NCBI GenBank assembly: GCA_015178975.1
Contig: WHVD01000083.1
Location: 310,001 to 374,000, forward strand
DNA from: Hysterangium stoloniferum
Taxonomy: Eukaryota > Basidiomycota > Agaricomycetes > Hysterangiales > Hysterangiaceae
Reading direction: 5' to 3'
Length of the DNA: 64,000 nt
In this document: piece after piece, positions 12,623 to 23,535 of the stretch
Layout: each line of letters opens with the position of its first letter
Numbering within the stretch: position 1 is the first letter of the stretch
Made by a program: the position numbers and the translations under genes
Notes under the pieces: generated by a model
The model's input: the letters and a program-made list of their open reading frames with translations, nothing else
Databases searched by the model: none
Told to the model about the DNA's origin: nothing

Positions 12623-12810
12623 TAAAGATGAACGAGTGTAAAATGAGTTGTTATTCGTTACGCTAATTCTCGTATATATATATCGTACAGGTGGATAGAG
12701 TTTATCCACCTAAGTGGATCGATACATCATAAGCCACATCATAATATGGATCACCTATTGCATCATATACACGGCTCCACTCGCTCCAGTTCAACGCTCG
12801 TATCTCAATA
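12623..12810 (-). repeat. 5' LTR of the copia element
   Basis: 188 bp; partner of 8173-8360. It is followed by the right copy of the target duplication AATAC. Confidence 0.85.
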
Positions 12811-12854
12811 AATACTCCTAAATGTTAGTAATTCGGATCCAATACGGAATGGCG

Positions 12855-14848
12855 TCACAGTGCTGGTGGTAGATGGGGGGAAGAAATGTTCGCATAATTA
12901 GGCGTAGAAAGAGCGTTTCCGACCCATCCATTGTCCTCCAGTATCGATATGCAATACGAGTTAGATAGGACGTAAGGACCAGTGAATGGATTGGCGATGA
13001 GGAGTAAGAAGGAGTGTGTGCGATTTTTTTTCAAACTTGAAAACTGGCGCAAATCGTCGGGGTGATCGCGCAAATCAAGTGCACCGAAATGTGAGAAAAA
13101 ATCGACAAAGGCGCTGACTACATTTTTTGCCTTTATCTCTTCGCAGGAAAATGCTGGATTGGGAGAGGCTGCTATGAGGGACGTGATGATTTTTATTGTG
13201 CTAGCAAGACAATCGAGCGTATCCCCTTGGCGGGGGTGAATCGGGATATGACTAGAAGGGAAAGATACGTTAAGATATCAGCTGACAAAAGTGTGTACAA
13301 CGTGCCGTAGATAGAAAGCGATGAAAGAGGCAATTCGATTGATCTTCTTGGAGTGGTCTATCAGCGATACCCTGTCCTTGAAGAATTCATTCACAGCATA
13401 TCCTTTGTCCCGGAGGAAACAGCCAAGGCCCCTATGTCGTAATGTAGCTCCAATCGTGGTATCTAGTGCGATATCCAATAACGTCTCAGAGAGGATATGA
13501 AACCGTGCATCTTGTCGAGAACATCGTATGGAGAGTTCCATTTGGGGGCATATAAACGAGTACTTCCATCTTGAGTCGGATCTGGCATGGCTTGAGTCAT
13601 CTCGCATGAAGAATGCCGAGGACATATCTTACTGTTGTTGCAGCCAGGATTCCAAGTAATCATGAGTAGCATTCAGCTCCTTGAATGATAGTTCACGTAA
13701 AAGGTAGACATTTTGGATATGTTGTGTAAGCATATAGGGAAGGGAGTCATAGTCCCGTTCCCACGCGCCAGTCAGATATCGAGCGAGAATTAAAATGAAA
13801 TTGGATACAACCTCGTCATAATGAATATGCAAGGGTCCACTCGTCAGATTTCGATATAGTGCTGACATAATTTGAGGCGACACATGATCCTCCTCGGAAT
13901 GACGGAATGCACAACCCAACCATTCTAAAATAACTCGGATGCGATTACAGCCTGTGTATCCATCAGGGACATTATACCTCAAACCAAAAATGTTCGTTGC
14001 TCGTTTTCGAATATAAAGTGGGTAGGATGGCCTGCGAAGATGTTCAATGCTCAAAGGGTTGGTGATAAATTCGTATAATAGATGGCAACTCATACCGCAT
14101 TAGATCAGCTGTCTCTTGCAATATTACTCCAAGGCGTTGCTCAGGCACAGGCTTGTAAAGTTGTCTAGTAGCTCCAAAAAGCCGTCCATTATCCACAGCT
14201 TGTTTATAAAGCAATAGTTTGGCTAAGAACAAGGAAACCTTTGAGTGATAAAGGATTGTCCTGCCGATTCGTTCCAGAGCAAGCCCACAAAGATACCCCG
14301 GTCCACCCTCAAGTTCTGTGTCAGTATCCGTTTCGCTAGAACCCCAGTCAAAGTTCGGGTCCTCATTGGATATGGAGCCGTCTGGGATAATAAACACCTC
14401 TGGCGGATAGTGGCATGTCGCCTGACCTCGGCACTGTGAAAGTCAGATATTGGATGAGTGAATAGTGAGAATGATGAATTTCAATGAATATATGACCGAC
14501 AATCTCGCCTATCCAAATGGAAATCTGTTCTTCAGACAACTGGATATGACCAACATATTCACCCCCCTGTAGGCACAAGTCATGGCCTGGTTGGTCACAA
14601 CCCCATAGTTCTTGGAGCATTTTATAAGCCTTCACTCCTCTCATGAAGTTTTCATTGCTCGGCTGAGAGTCGGGAATTGTTACTACTGCTGACGGGGAAT
14701 CCCTAGGGGGTAACCCTGCAACGTCGGCCATACGAGTTATCTCCTCTACCTCGTAGGCATTTGGCAGGGAATCGGGAATAATGGGCATCAGTGCTTGGTT
14801 ATCCTTAAGCGAAAAGCCACATGCCTCTGTTATACGCAACACGTGCAT
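12855..14848 (-). CDS. Unrecognised multi-exon protein
   Basis: Successive open frames can be joined by short introns. They run from ATG 14848 (MHVLRITEACGFSLKD) to about 14430, then 14397-14105 (FIIPDGSISNEDP), then 14036-13630 (GLRYNVPDGYTGCNRIRVILEWLGC), then about 13580-13278, and finally about 13250-12855, ending at TGA. A 64-nt intron ending TTCGCAG near 14037 and a 43-nt intron ending CTCAAG near 13582 fit well; the last junction near 13250 does not close in frame with any splice I tried. The joined product is about 580 residues, rich in hydrophobic helices, with no motif I know. The long frames and intron pattern suggest a real gene; the last junction may be a lesion. The copia element is inserted just beyond its 3' end. 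Confidence 0.5.
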
Positions 14849-15126
14849 CGCACTGCGAAGAAACCTATCCAGGCTGTATTCCTGTGCTGGCCTTTGGGGG
14901 AAATGCTAGGCACGCTAAAAATATCCCGAAAGCATTTCTTATCTGCACATATAGTATCGAGTGCCGCACGATCCCTGCATGCCGGGATCCAGCCGAGCGT
15001 ATGATGAGTCGCACACCTTTTTCTCTGTTTCCTACAACATCTCCGTCATTACAGTATCTGAGTATTTACATTAGTTCTTAGACTATCATTCCTAAAACTT
15101 TCTGTTTTAATTTTCACTTCACACTC
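14849..15126. other. Upstream region of the unrecognised gene
   Basis: Short minus-strand frames here could include an extra 5' exon, since a CAG acceptor lies just upstream of the ATG at 14848. Nothing decides this. Confidence 0.3.
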
Positions 15127-15840
15127 ATGACATCTGGAGCCATACCACAAGGGGTTTTTGCACACTTAGCTATTAATCTGAGCGGTGAGACAACCCCCTC
15201 CACAGAGGCAAGGGCAGAGACCACCCAGTGGACGCAAGCACGGCTCCAGATCCTTCAGTGCCGCCTTTTACAAGGAGGGGCCGGCACCAATCTGGATGCA
15301 CGTCACAGTGCTGTGTCAGGGGGTGGTGGTTCATTTGTATATAGTTTGGTAGCCAGCAGAGGGCTCCTTAGATCTTTTATCTTTGGATCCCCTCTGCTAG
15401 GTGAGTTGTAGTGTACAGTGCAAGTCCATTTATATATTCACTTTGGATCCCCTCTGCTAGTCTCTCTTTTCTGTGTGAGCTGTATGAGCTAGAGAGTTGC
15501 CCTTACAAGGAAGAAGTGTCTGCAGCGGATTCAGTGCCAATGGTAACGAGGCTGTTCCTTGACCCAGATGCACTATGCCAGGCCAGGAACATACCTTCAC
15601 CAGCAGAGGAACTCCAAACCAGCAGAAAAGCCCCAATTCCTGAGATTATCCCGGGGTTTAAGGCCAACCCTCTCAAGATCTGTAAGTGCATTTGTCTTTA
15701 TCTCACAGATGGACGGTCAGTTCACATGATATTCACATGTGGGCGGGCATACAGTCCAACAGCATTGCGGAATGCATGCCGCACAGCACGGGCTGTTCAG
15801 TGGCATTGCCGGAGGCATGCCATGTCATGAGCAGTTTGAC
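15127..15840 (+). other. Uncertain open frames with short direct repeats
   Basis: Two open stretches, 15127-15411 and 15411-15830, contain no family motif I recognise. A 20-bp sequence, CTTTGGATCCCCTCTGCTAG, occurs at 15381-15400 and again at 15441-15460, exactly 60 bp apart. The 60 bp between starts GTGAGT and ends CTAG, like an intron. However, removing it does not join the two frames consistently. I cannot assign a product. Confidence 0.3.
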
Positions 15841-15960
15841 GGCATTGCGGAATGCATGCCGCACAGCAGGGGCTGTTCAGTACCATGGTCATACGCAGAT
15901 CATATGTCATGAACAGTTCAGCAGCACTGTGAAAGGCATGCTGCCGGCATCATCTCTTGA
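15762..15960. repeat. 80-bp imperfect tandem repeat
   Basis: The stretch beginning GCATTGCGGAATGCATGCC at 15762 recurs at 15842 with a single change over 39 bp, exactly 80 bp on. A weaker third copy of the flanking part (TGTCATGAACAGTT) follows near 15906. The core itself is partly palindromic (GGCAT...ATGCC). Confidence 0.65.
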
Positions 15961-16019
15961 TCTCACTGTGTCTATGTGATCAGCATGCTCACATTGCCTT
16001 GTTCCTTTCAGTGATTCCA

Positions 16020-16190
16020 TGCAAGGCGGATATCCGACCTTTATTATCACGTAAATGGGCAGTGCAGATTCCCAACTTGCTATTGAAAGGCTACCGCGTT
16101 GTAGCGCTTAATCTTCCCTCAGTGAGTGCTCGAAATTTCGTTTTTCTGTTCATTTTCTGAATTTATTCTGATGATATTTGACAATCTCAG
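16020..16190 (+). pseudogene. Duplicated fragment of the monoacylglycerol-lipase-like gene, intron included
   Basis: The translation KWAVQIPNLLLKGYRVVALN parallels KWAAQISSLISKGYRVIALD of the intact gene at 19274-20737 (segment 20180-20340). The similarity continues past CTTCCCTCA into the intron beginning GTGAGTGC and on to the TTTTCTGAATTTATTCT tail. Because the intron is copied, this arose by DNA duplication and not through an mRNA. The remainder of the lipase (GxSxG, Asp, His regions) is not found here. It lies in opposite orientation to its parent. Confidence 0.7.
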
Positions 16191-16486
16191 TTTTCCTGCA
16201 GTGCCTACAATACTAGTAGCAACATCGGGCATTTTGACAAAGGATCCTGATTTGGTGGGAAGGAATGAGAAAGGTGAGACACCATCTGCCGCTTGTTATG
16301 TATCATTTCAACCTCACCGAATCCTGGTGTCAACTGACACTCACGACGCACTAATGTTCAGGGGCAGCAAGTCGATTTTAATAATTCCCATGTGCATGAT
16401 GGGGATAGGTATTGAGTCTCTACAAACGAACTAGAGGTATCACATAACATCTGTATCGACTAATAATGAGCAGCATTGTCGAGGAG

Positions 16487-17860
16487 TTATTTGCTAGCAT
16501 TGACACCACTCAATAGCCATCTCACCGCAGCCTTGAAATCCGCCTTTTGCTTATGACTGGCCTTCATGTCCGGGAAAAATACATGGAACCCATGAGGAAC
16601 ACCTGGGTATCTGAATGTGTGAGTTCTAATCAGCCAACTATACAAGTCGCTGCAAGCATGCAAGACACACCCGTCAATCTTGGTCGGAACACCAGCTTCG
16701 AGTAGGAGCCTCGCATACAAAAATGCATCATCTCTAACGGGGTCTAATCCTGCAGCTTGGATGTAGGCAGGTGGCAAACCAACCAACGAGGATGCCAAGC
16801 CCGGTGATGCTCTGGGGTCAGCGGCTAGAGCCGGCGTGGGGGCATAACACTCTGCTCAAATATCAGCTGAGTGAACTGGATGTTTTTTTAAACATACTTA
16901 AATAAAATTCTGTCTTTTCCTTTGTGAGCACTGGTGCGTCTGCATTTTGTTCCAACGAAAGGAGTTCGGATTTATACCTAAAGTAGGACACAGGATGAGA
17001 CATAAATCGGGGACCACAAAAACAAACACATACTTCTCAGGGTATGCCATAGGAAATACGATGGCGGGAACAATCAAAATTTGACCAGTGACTTTCCCTT
17101 GGAAAGTAGGATCCCTCGCCGCCGTTTGGGCGATGGCTGCGGCGAGATTTCCTCCAGCTGAAATACCGCCGACAATTAAGCCTTTGTTTAAATCTGCAGA
17201 GATTGCATGGGCATTTGCGACAGTCTATATGTACGTTACGGTGATGCGAAGGTTTAATTTATCGCCAAAGAAACATACCCATTGTAATCCTGCGTACGCA
17301 TCGTTGTATGCAGCTGGGAAGGGATGTTCTGGGGCTTTGCGGTAGTCAATCCCGACGCAGACCATCCGAAACTCAACGGTCCACTCTCTCAATGCCCGAT
17401 CGTCATCATCAAGTGTGCCGATGCAGAAACCTGACATGTACGGGATGAGGCTCGATATCAAACAGTTGCCGTACGATAGATCTCTCGCGTACCTCCACCA
17501 TACATCCATACCAATACGGGGAAGCGGTGAGATTCAGTCTCCCCTAGTGCAGAGTTGGTGTGAGGCACGTAAGTGCGAACGGCGAGCACTCTGTCTTCAA
17601 CAGTATTGTGCCAATTCTCGACTTTTAGACCATCGGTGACGACTAGTCCGTTGTGAAAGCATGAGGGATCAGACCTGTTACCTGCGTTGCGATAACTGGT
17701 GCTCACCGGGACCGAGGCTATCGTCGAAGGCCTTGCGTTCCTGATTGGCTTCCTTTCGGAATTGAACAATATCTGTTGGGAGTGTTGTGTTTGATTCAAC
17801 CTTTGGGTATACGGAAGGCCATTCGGGATCCGGTTCAGACATGTATGCATACTGGGCCAT
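16487..17860 (-). CDS. Alpha/beta-hydrolase fold-3 esterase/lipase (HSL-type)
   Basis: Starts MAQYAYMSEP at 17860. Exons fitting one frame are 17860-17707, 17642-17493, 17430-17279 and 17224 to about 17040, then two or more further exons to the stop at 16487; introns are 54-64 nt. The oxyanion motif, normally HGGG, reads MYGGG at the 17493/17430 junction, so the His is replaced by Tyr. The nucleophile elbow is GISAGG in the exon starting 17224. The acid is in the AGLDPVRDDA motif near 16740, and the catalytic His is in PGVPHGF near 16590. This is the standard layout of hormone-sensitive-lipase-like carboxylesterases, which hydrolyse small acyl esters. No signal peptide is seen, so it is probably cytosolic. 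Its first exon and promoter are duplicated at 6.1-6.5 kb. Family is sure; substrate unknown. Confidence 0.85.
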
Positions 17861-17898
17861 TGAAAGAGTGTGAATGTTCAGTCAGGGTGTTTTAGTTG

Positions 17899-17906
17899 TA
17901 TTTATA
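17899..17906 (-). promoter_or_regulatory. TATA box of the esterase gene
   Basis: TATAAATA on the minus strand, about 40 bp before the ATG at 17860. The same octamer precedes the copied exon, at 6288-6295. Confidence 0.5.
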
Positions 17907-17973
17907 CCACGGACCTGGGCGGTCCGTTGAGCAACACCTCTAATTGTGGTCAACTCTGAAGGTTCACACACTC

Positions 17974-17987
17974 CGGAAGCGTTGCCG
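17974..17987. promoter_or_regulatory. CGG-N8-CCG inverted site in the esterase promoter
   Basis: On the minus strand this reads CGGCAACGCTTCCG, about 115 bp upstream of the ATG. It is retained with one change in the duplicate promoter at 6149-6162. The shape suits a Zn2Cys6 transcription factor; the factor is unknown. Confidence 0.5.
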
Positions 17988-19273
17988 GACAGCGGATATA
18001 TGACATTTCATACAACTGAGTCTCCCAATATTTTACCATAACGACCAAGACTCACATCTGTGACATCCCACTTCATCGCTTTGCGAGTGTCTTTGTTTTG
18101 AAACGTCACTATGGTCGGCATATTTTGGTTTGTGTTCCATAGCCATTGAGGTCACATGAGGCTTTACTGTGCAACCATTCAGTGAGTGTGATATTCAAAT
18201 ACTGCAGTTATTCCATTTATCCCGGAGACCGCCGGTATTTTTCATGTAATTTCCGTACTTATTTCGTAATAAAGTGCTAGTAATCAATTATAATTTATAA
18301 GGGACTTTGTCGCCACCTTCTCTGTTAAAATGTCGAGCATCATCCAAGTTGCCGTTTCCCCTTGTTCATTTTTCTATTGTGATATATTTACATTGTCTTC
18401 CTCCATTATATTTCTATTGTGATATATAGATAGCTATGCGAATACAGTCCCCTGCGCGTGATGGAGACACGTATATTTCAACATTCACCTGAATCAAAAT
18501 ACAATGTTTTCACATTGCCTGAATTTAAGTTCTTGTTTAACCGGCCCCTGTTGAACTGCACAGGGGATTGAGTACAGATGAACTAACTAATTGAATTTTA
18601 GACGCAATGGAATATTTCAAGTTTTCGTCTTAAACCGCGCTCTGTGAGCATTGAGCTTCTTCCCGTATTTCCCAAAACATGACCTAATACGGGGGGAACT
18701 TGTGACAGGAATGGTTAGTTGGTGCGGTCGGAACGTGTTCCGGTGCGACTGGAAGGTGATCCGGTGCGACCGGAAGGTGATCTGTTGCGACTATTAGAAT
18801 TTGCATTTCCAAAAATGATGTTAAAACACTGGCAGCATTCAGAAAGGTCGCCTTTGCTTGGCATCAAAATTGATGGTTCCGAGCGGCCTTTAAGCCTCTT
18901 GGGGCTACACGATTCTAATATATATATATATATTTATCAAATTACTATATAAAATACTAGCATTTGTTTCCATCTACTGTATATTTGATAGACTTATCAG
19001 GAGAGGTTCAGCTTCAAACAACGGTCCAGAATTGCGCATTTGATTAGGCGTGGTTTTATGTTTAAATGAGACGGGCCGCATCCACTAGTATGCCAAGTCA
19101 ATCGGAAAGCCCTTTACCTGGAATTAAGCGACATGGTATGAAGTGCCTATTGTTGAAGGCTGATTTATACTAAAGATGTCCCGTTATCGATAAGAATTAG
19201 AGGGGGGTATAACATCGACGTGAAACGATCTGGTAAATAACTTATTGAACGGTAAAGGTCGAGCAATTAAACA
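17988..19273. other. Intergenic; short 21-bp tandem repeat
   Basis: No gene seen. Around 18725-18795 a roughly 21-bp unit of the form CCGGTGCGACYGGAAGGTGAT occurs about three times with variation. An alternating TA run is at 18918-18932. Confidence 0.45.
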
Positions 19274-20737
19274 TCACGCCCTCTTATCCAGCCAGTCCTC
19301 CATATCAGTCAAGACCTTCATCCTCATCTCATCATCATTCCCTCCCCCACCGACGACCTTCAATAAAACATGCTCCCAGCCCTCGTAAATAATCAAATCC
19401 TTATCTTCACTCCCAGCCGCTTCAAAAAACTTCACCGAGTGTTGATACGACGTCACGCGGTCGTGATTTCCATGCACTATACGGAAGGGAGTCCTGAAGG
19501 AGGCCCCCTTCTCGGGGGTCAAGTACAACATGCAGTTTAGGAGCGATAATCCGGTTGTGATACGTAGCTTGCCGTGATAGCCACGGGGATCCGCTGAAGA
19601 GTGTGAGTTTCACGTCCCAGGAGCACTTTGAAATATGAAGAAGGCACTAACCAAGAAACTCCTCTTCAACCCGGGGGTCGTCGCTTGCATTGCCTCTGAC
19701 AGCTGTTGCAAAGGCAAGACGACCCGCAACAAATTGCAACATCCGACCGACTGTCTGGACAATGGGAGCCGGCATAGTTTCTGGTGCGACTGATTTTCAA
19801 ATCGTTCAATATGGTGAGGTTGTCTTTTGAGGGCTTAATATACCTCCAATCATGGGTGAGAGACAGTATACCCCAGTAATGCGTGTACGACCTGGGTGGC
19901 CGCTATCAGATCGACGTAAGTATCGTATTGAGAGCCTTAGCATGGGCTTAATCGTACGCGCAATAATTCAGACTAAATTTGTATAAGAATTGAAAATTGA
20001 TGAAGAATGAAGAGACGTGGCAAGGAACATACGCTAGACCACCTCCCATACTCACTCCAATCATAAATATTTTCCTCTTGGTATCTGACAGATTATCGAG
20101 ATCCACGAGCACGGCTTCAGTCGCATCCACGAGTTGTTCGGAGGATGAAATATAGCAGTGGAGGCCGCTCGAGCGTCCGTGCTGTTAATAGAATAAATTC
20201 AAAAAATAAACGGAACAGGGAAATTTCGGGCACTCACTGAGGGAAGATCGAGAGCTATCACGCGATAACCTTTCGATATTAAGCTGGAAATCTGGGCCGC
20301 CCATTTACCTAGTAAATATCGGTCGGATGGGCCCCCTTTGAAAAAAAAATACAAAAAAGCATACCCCCGTAATCATTAATACCTAGAACTATATTAGTTG
20401 AGATTCAAGCTATCCTTCATATTGGTGACGTACCATGTAGAGCAATAATATCACACCCATTCCAGTCGCCTTTCTGCCATATTTTATACACTACCCACTC
20501 CTTTCCCTGTCCTCGCTGCAACTCCTCTTCAGAAAATGTAACATACTCGCCTTCTAAAAATTGACCCTGATGAAGAAAAACTCGGCGAGCTGTTGTCTTA
20601 ATATCTTTATCTGCTTCCAAGTTGACTTCGTGGGTTGAAAGCTCCTGTAGGTATCGACCGTAGGTTGGATCCGCGGGGGTATATAGACCAACACTCGATA
20701 GACAGGGGTATACAATGACCTCTAGTACAGTGTCCAT
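19274..20737 (-). CDS. Monoacylglycerol-lipase-like alpha/beta hydrolase (serine hydrolase, S33-like)
   Basis: Starts MDTVLEVIVYPCLSSVG at 20737 and ends WLDKRA at 19274. At least six exons are needed. The first (20737 to about 20434) ends in an ALHG motif, where the oxyanion loop lies. Small exons then give GINDYGGG and KWAAQISSLISKGYRVIALD, followed by HGRSSGLH. The nucleophile elbow IGVSMGG lies near 20050, the catalytic Asp is in VHGNHDRVTS near 19460, and the His is in GWEHVLL near 19375. These match fungal monoglyceride-lipase-like serine hydrolases, which release fatty acids from monoacylglycerols or lysolipids. The gene is divergent from its nearest right neighbour and parallel to the esterase at 16.5 kb. 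A piece of it is duplicated at 16.0-16.2 kb. Exact splice sites in the middle are not fixed. Confidence 0.8.
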
Positions 20738-23535
20738 GATATCAATAATGAAACAAGCTTCCAGGGCGTTTTATATCTTGGTCGCATCACGTGACAAACT
20801 CCTTTGTGACGTGACCTGTGAGGAACCCCCTGTAGTTAACGTTGTCGTTCCTCTTTAGTAAGCTTGTCCCAAGGGGCACTGACTCCGTTTTCTATCAAAT
20901 TAGATCGGATCTTACAATTTTTGATACTAGAAAATATACAAGTTCAGTGTCGATCGATAAGGTGTTGCTGTCACTTTTTTTTACAACGCAATGCAGAAGT
21001 AAAGAAGCCCGATGTTATAGCGTGTCACGGCTATCCCTATAGCAGGCATCTAGTATCTAGAAACTGCATTTTCAAAGCGATACTGGGGCGATGACCAGAC
21101 CCGGAGGAACACACATACATATACGTGTACCTATTTTACAGCACTGCGATGATATCCACTGACTCCTCAGAAATGTATGTATAGTCTTTTTTTAAGGGGG
21201 GTGGGTGTTCACGTCAATTAGCACCCGAATAGGCAAACACACATCGTATCGTGCTGAAAGATAAGGTTTACAATGCCAATGGATGCTGGCTCAGATGCCT
21301 GCCTGCCTGTACATTGCACGTAGAAGTTATATCCATTATGCCCTATCTTTCAACATTAGTCTGTGTTATGGTTGTGTTGTGTTGTGCGCCTGTATAACTC
21401 TAAGAAAACAGGGCATCAGACTTCTGGTGATGGACCAGAAGCTGGCTTATATGCATTGCATTAAGACGTCATGCTACAAATTTGAGGATCAATTGGTTCT
21501 TCTGACGTTGTCTCCCCGCTTAGTTTTGAGCAAACTCAGAACAAGGAGAACCAAGACCAGAATGAATCATTAATTCAAATGCGTGCATGGACTATCCAGT
21601 AGGCATCAACACCAGTAAGGTGGTTTTTTTTTCGGACGGCTCCCGGAGGAGATCCCCTCCTTCTAGGAAGCGCCTGGACGTTGTGGAGATGAGCTCCAGG
21701 GTTTAAAACCTGATGAATATGAGGGTTCATTGTGGCTGAATGCACATGAGATGTGGTTTATGGAACCGAATGGCTCTGTAGTGGCGGAGGTGCCCTGTTG
21801 CAGTGTTGCTGTCTCTGTGGCAGATAGGAAATGGGGCGTGGGGTCTGGGGCTACATCGCTCTTCAAATATTGCGCCGCTTCACCCCTATATACATCCAGT
21901 TTTCCAACGAATTCAGATCACCTCCTTTCATCTGTGATCGCTGCTTTCACGTACGCCCAACACGCAATTCACCGTAATAGGGGGTTTTAAGGCTGTAAGA
22001 GCTGCGCCTTCCAGCTCGACTAACTCAGAGCGCGACAAGATCTTATTCTCAGCGCACCATGTCATGTCATTTTTGATAGCGCTGCAAGCATCCAATTGCA
22101 GAAGACTGGCCGGAAGCTGGCTGCGAGGGCCGCATTATATGCCATGCGGTGACCGATTGCCTCTACTATGCGAATGTTATGTCGCTACGCGGTGTTGCAG
22201 GCCCGGGGACAGGGATTGTTCCCGAAACCAAGTTAAATGCTACTACTGGTAGTTATGACGACCTTCTATTATTTATGATAAGTTATGTATGAGATAGGAT
22301 AACCGTGGCTCCAAGGTCTACTTCATCAAATATCTTTGTTTCCCAGGTCCTATGTGTTCATCCTTAATAGTGTTGCGAAATAAAATTACTTGGCTACTGA
22401 TCTTCATTTATTCGTTGTTTTTATTTCGCTAATACTGCCAACAGCCTCTTCGACCACTAATAAATGGCCCATTTGAATATGGCAGGTATCATACGATGTC
22501 TCCAATATGGAGCACCATTTATGACAAAGAGTTTAATGCATCTGATTTGAGTTACTATAGACTCTAGCCTAATTGTTCGTGACAATGACAAGAGTCCTTC
22601 TTGTTTTCATTATTCTTCTTCATCCAGCAGAATTTAGCATCAGGTTTGAGAGGTTTTCTCCGAGTTATTTGTAATTGTTGGTCCCCTGGGAAAGGCCATG
22701 TTCAAGTTTATTGACAAAACGGAATCCGTGCTCAAGCTTTTGCAATTTCAAGTTGACCTTGAATTCGAACTTGAAGGGTCCATAGTTATTGGGAGCCGAA
22801 CAATCGTGCAGATATTTTCAATAAAATATCGATCAACCGCTTCTCTGAATGCACCAACAGGATATTTAATTTGCGCTGTCACAGGCGAGATCCGGAGTGT
22901 GGGCACGGGCGCTCATCGGCGCGATCGGCTAATCAGTGCTGTCCAATGTTCGAAGGTTCCGCAACCCCTACTGCACCATCAGCTTTGCGCGCGGGCGGTC
23001 CACCAGTTAAGGGGGGAACCCTATAATTTTTCCAAACTTCTTCAGATTAAATCCATTAGGTTCCATGTCTACACTGGTTTGCACCGAGTTTGCATGGCAA
23101 TTTTTTCGGGACATTAATGGAGGCTATGTAACTCCTACCAGACATGACTGATTGCCCCTGCAATGTTCCGAGACAATTGGGGTATATATATCCTCTCGAC
23201 CACACATAATGGCTGCTTGAGTAATCGTGGAAAGTTCCTTCTCATGGTCGCAAAAATAATAATAATATAATTGCTCGTAGGGTGAACTCAATAATAATAT
23301 TCCTGCGAAATTTTTCACACAACCAGATCGACCCATCCCTGATGGTGGTACGATATCACCGCTGGGAACTGCGATGGTTCCGTAGTGATGATTGGATACA
23401 TGCAGGGCGGAGTTATATGCCTAAATAGGCAGGATTTGTAATGTGGAGTCGAAGTTAGGGAGAGACGTTGTACTGTCTTCCAATGGAACGCTTGTCTCAT
23501 ATAACATGACATTTACAAGATCTCCGAGTGTTACC
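20738..23535. other. Intergenic, no recognised gene
   Basis: Short open frames occur (for example 21283-21573, 21730-21990 and 22698-23117), but none carries a motif, and codon patterns look random. It contains the shared upstream regions of the lipase (left) and pantothenate kinase (right). Confidence 0.4.

Larger units (their letters stand above)
8168..12815 (-). mobile_element. Ty1/copia element with two LTRs and target-site duplication
   Basis: The two LTRs (8173-8360 and 12623-12810) are both exactly 188 bp and differ at about five positions by eye (about 97% identity). The element is flanked by AATAC at 8168-8172 and 12811-12815. On the minus strand the order is LTR, GGTTATGGGCCC primer-binding site (12611-12622), gag, protease, integrase, reverse transcriptase, RNase H, a purine tract AAGGAGAAG, LTR. 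This order is diagnostic of copia. The LTR ends are TA...TA instead of TG...CA. It is a fairly recent insertion, but its coding region is already broken. Confidence 0.9.
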
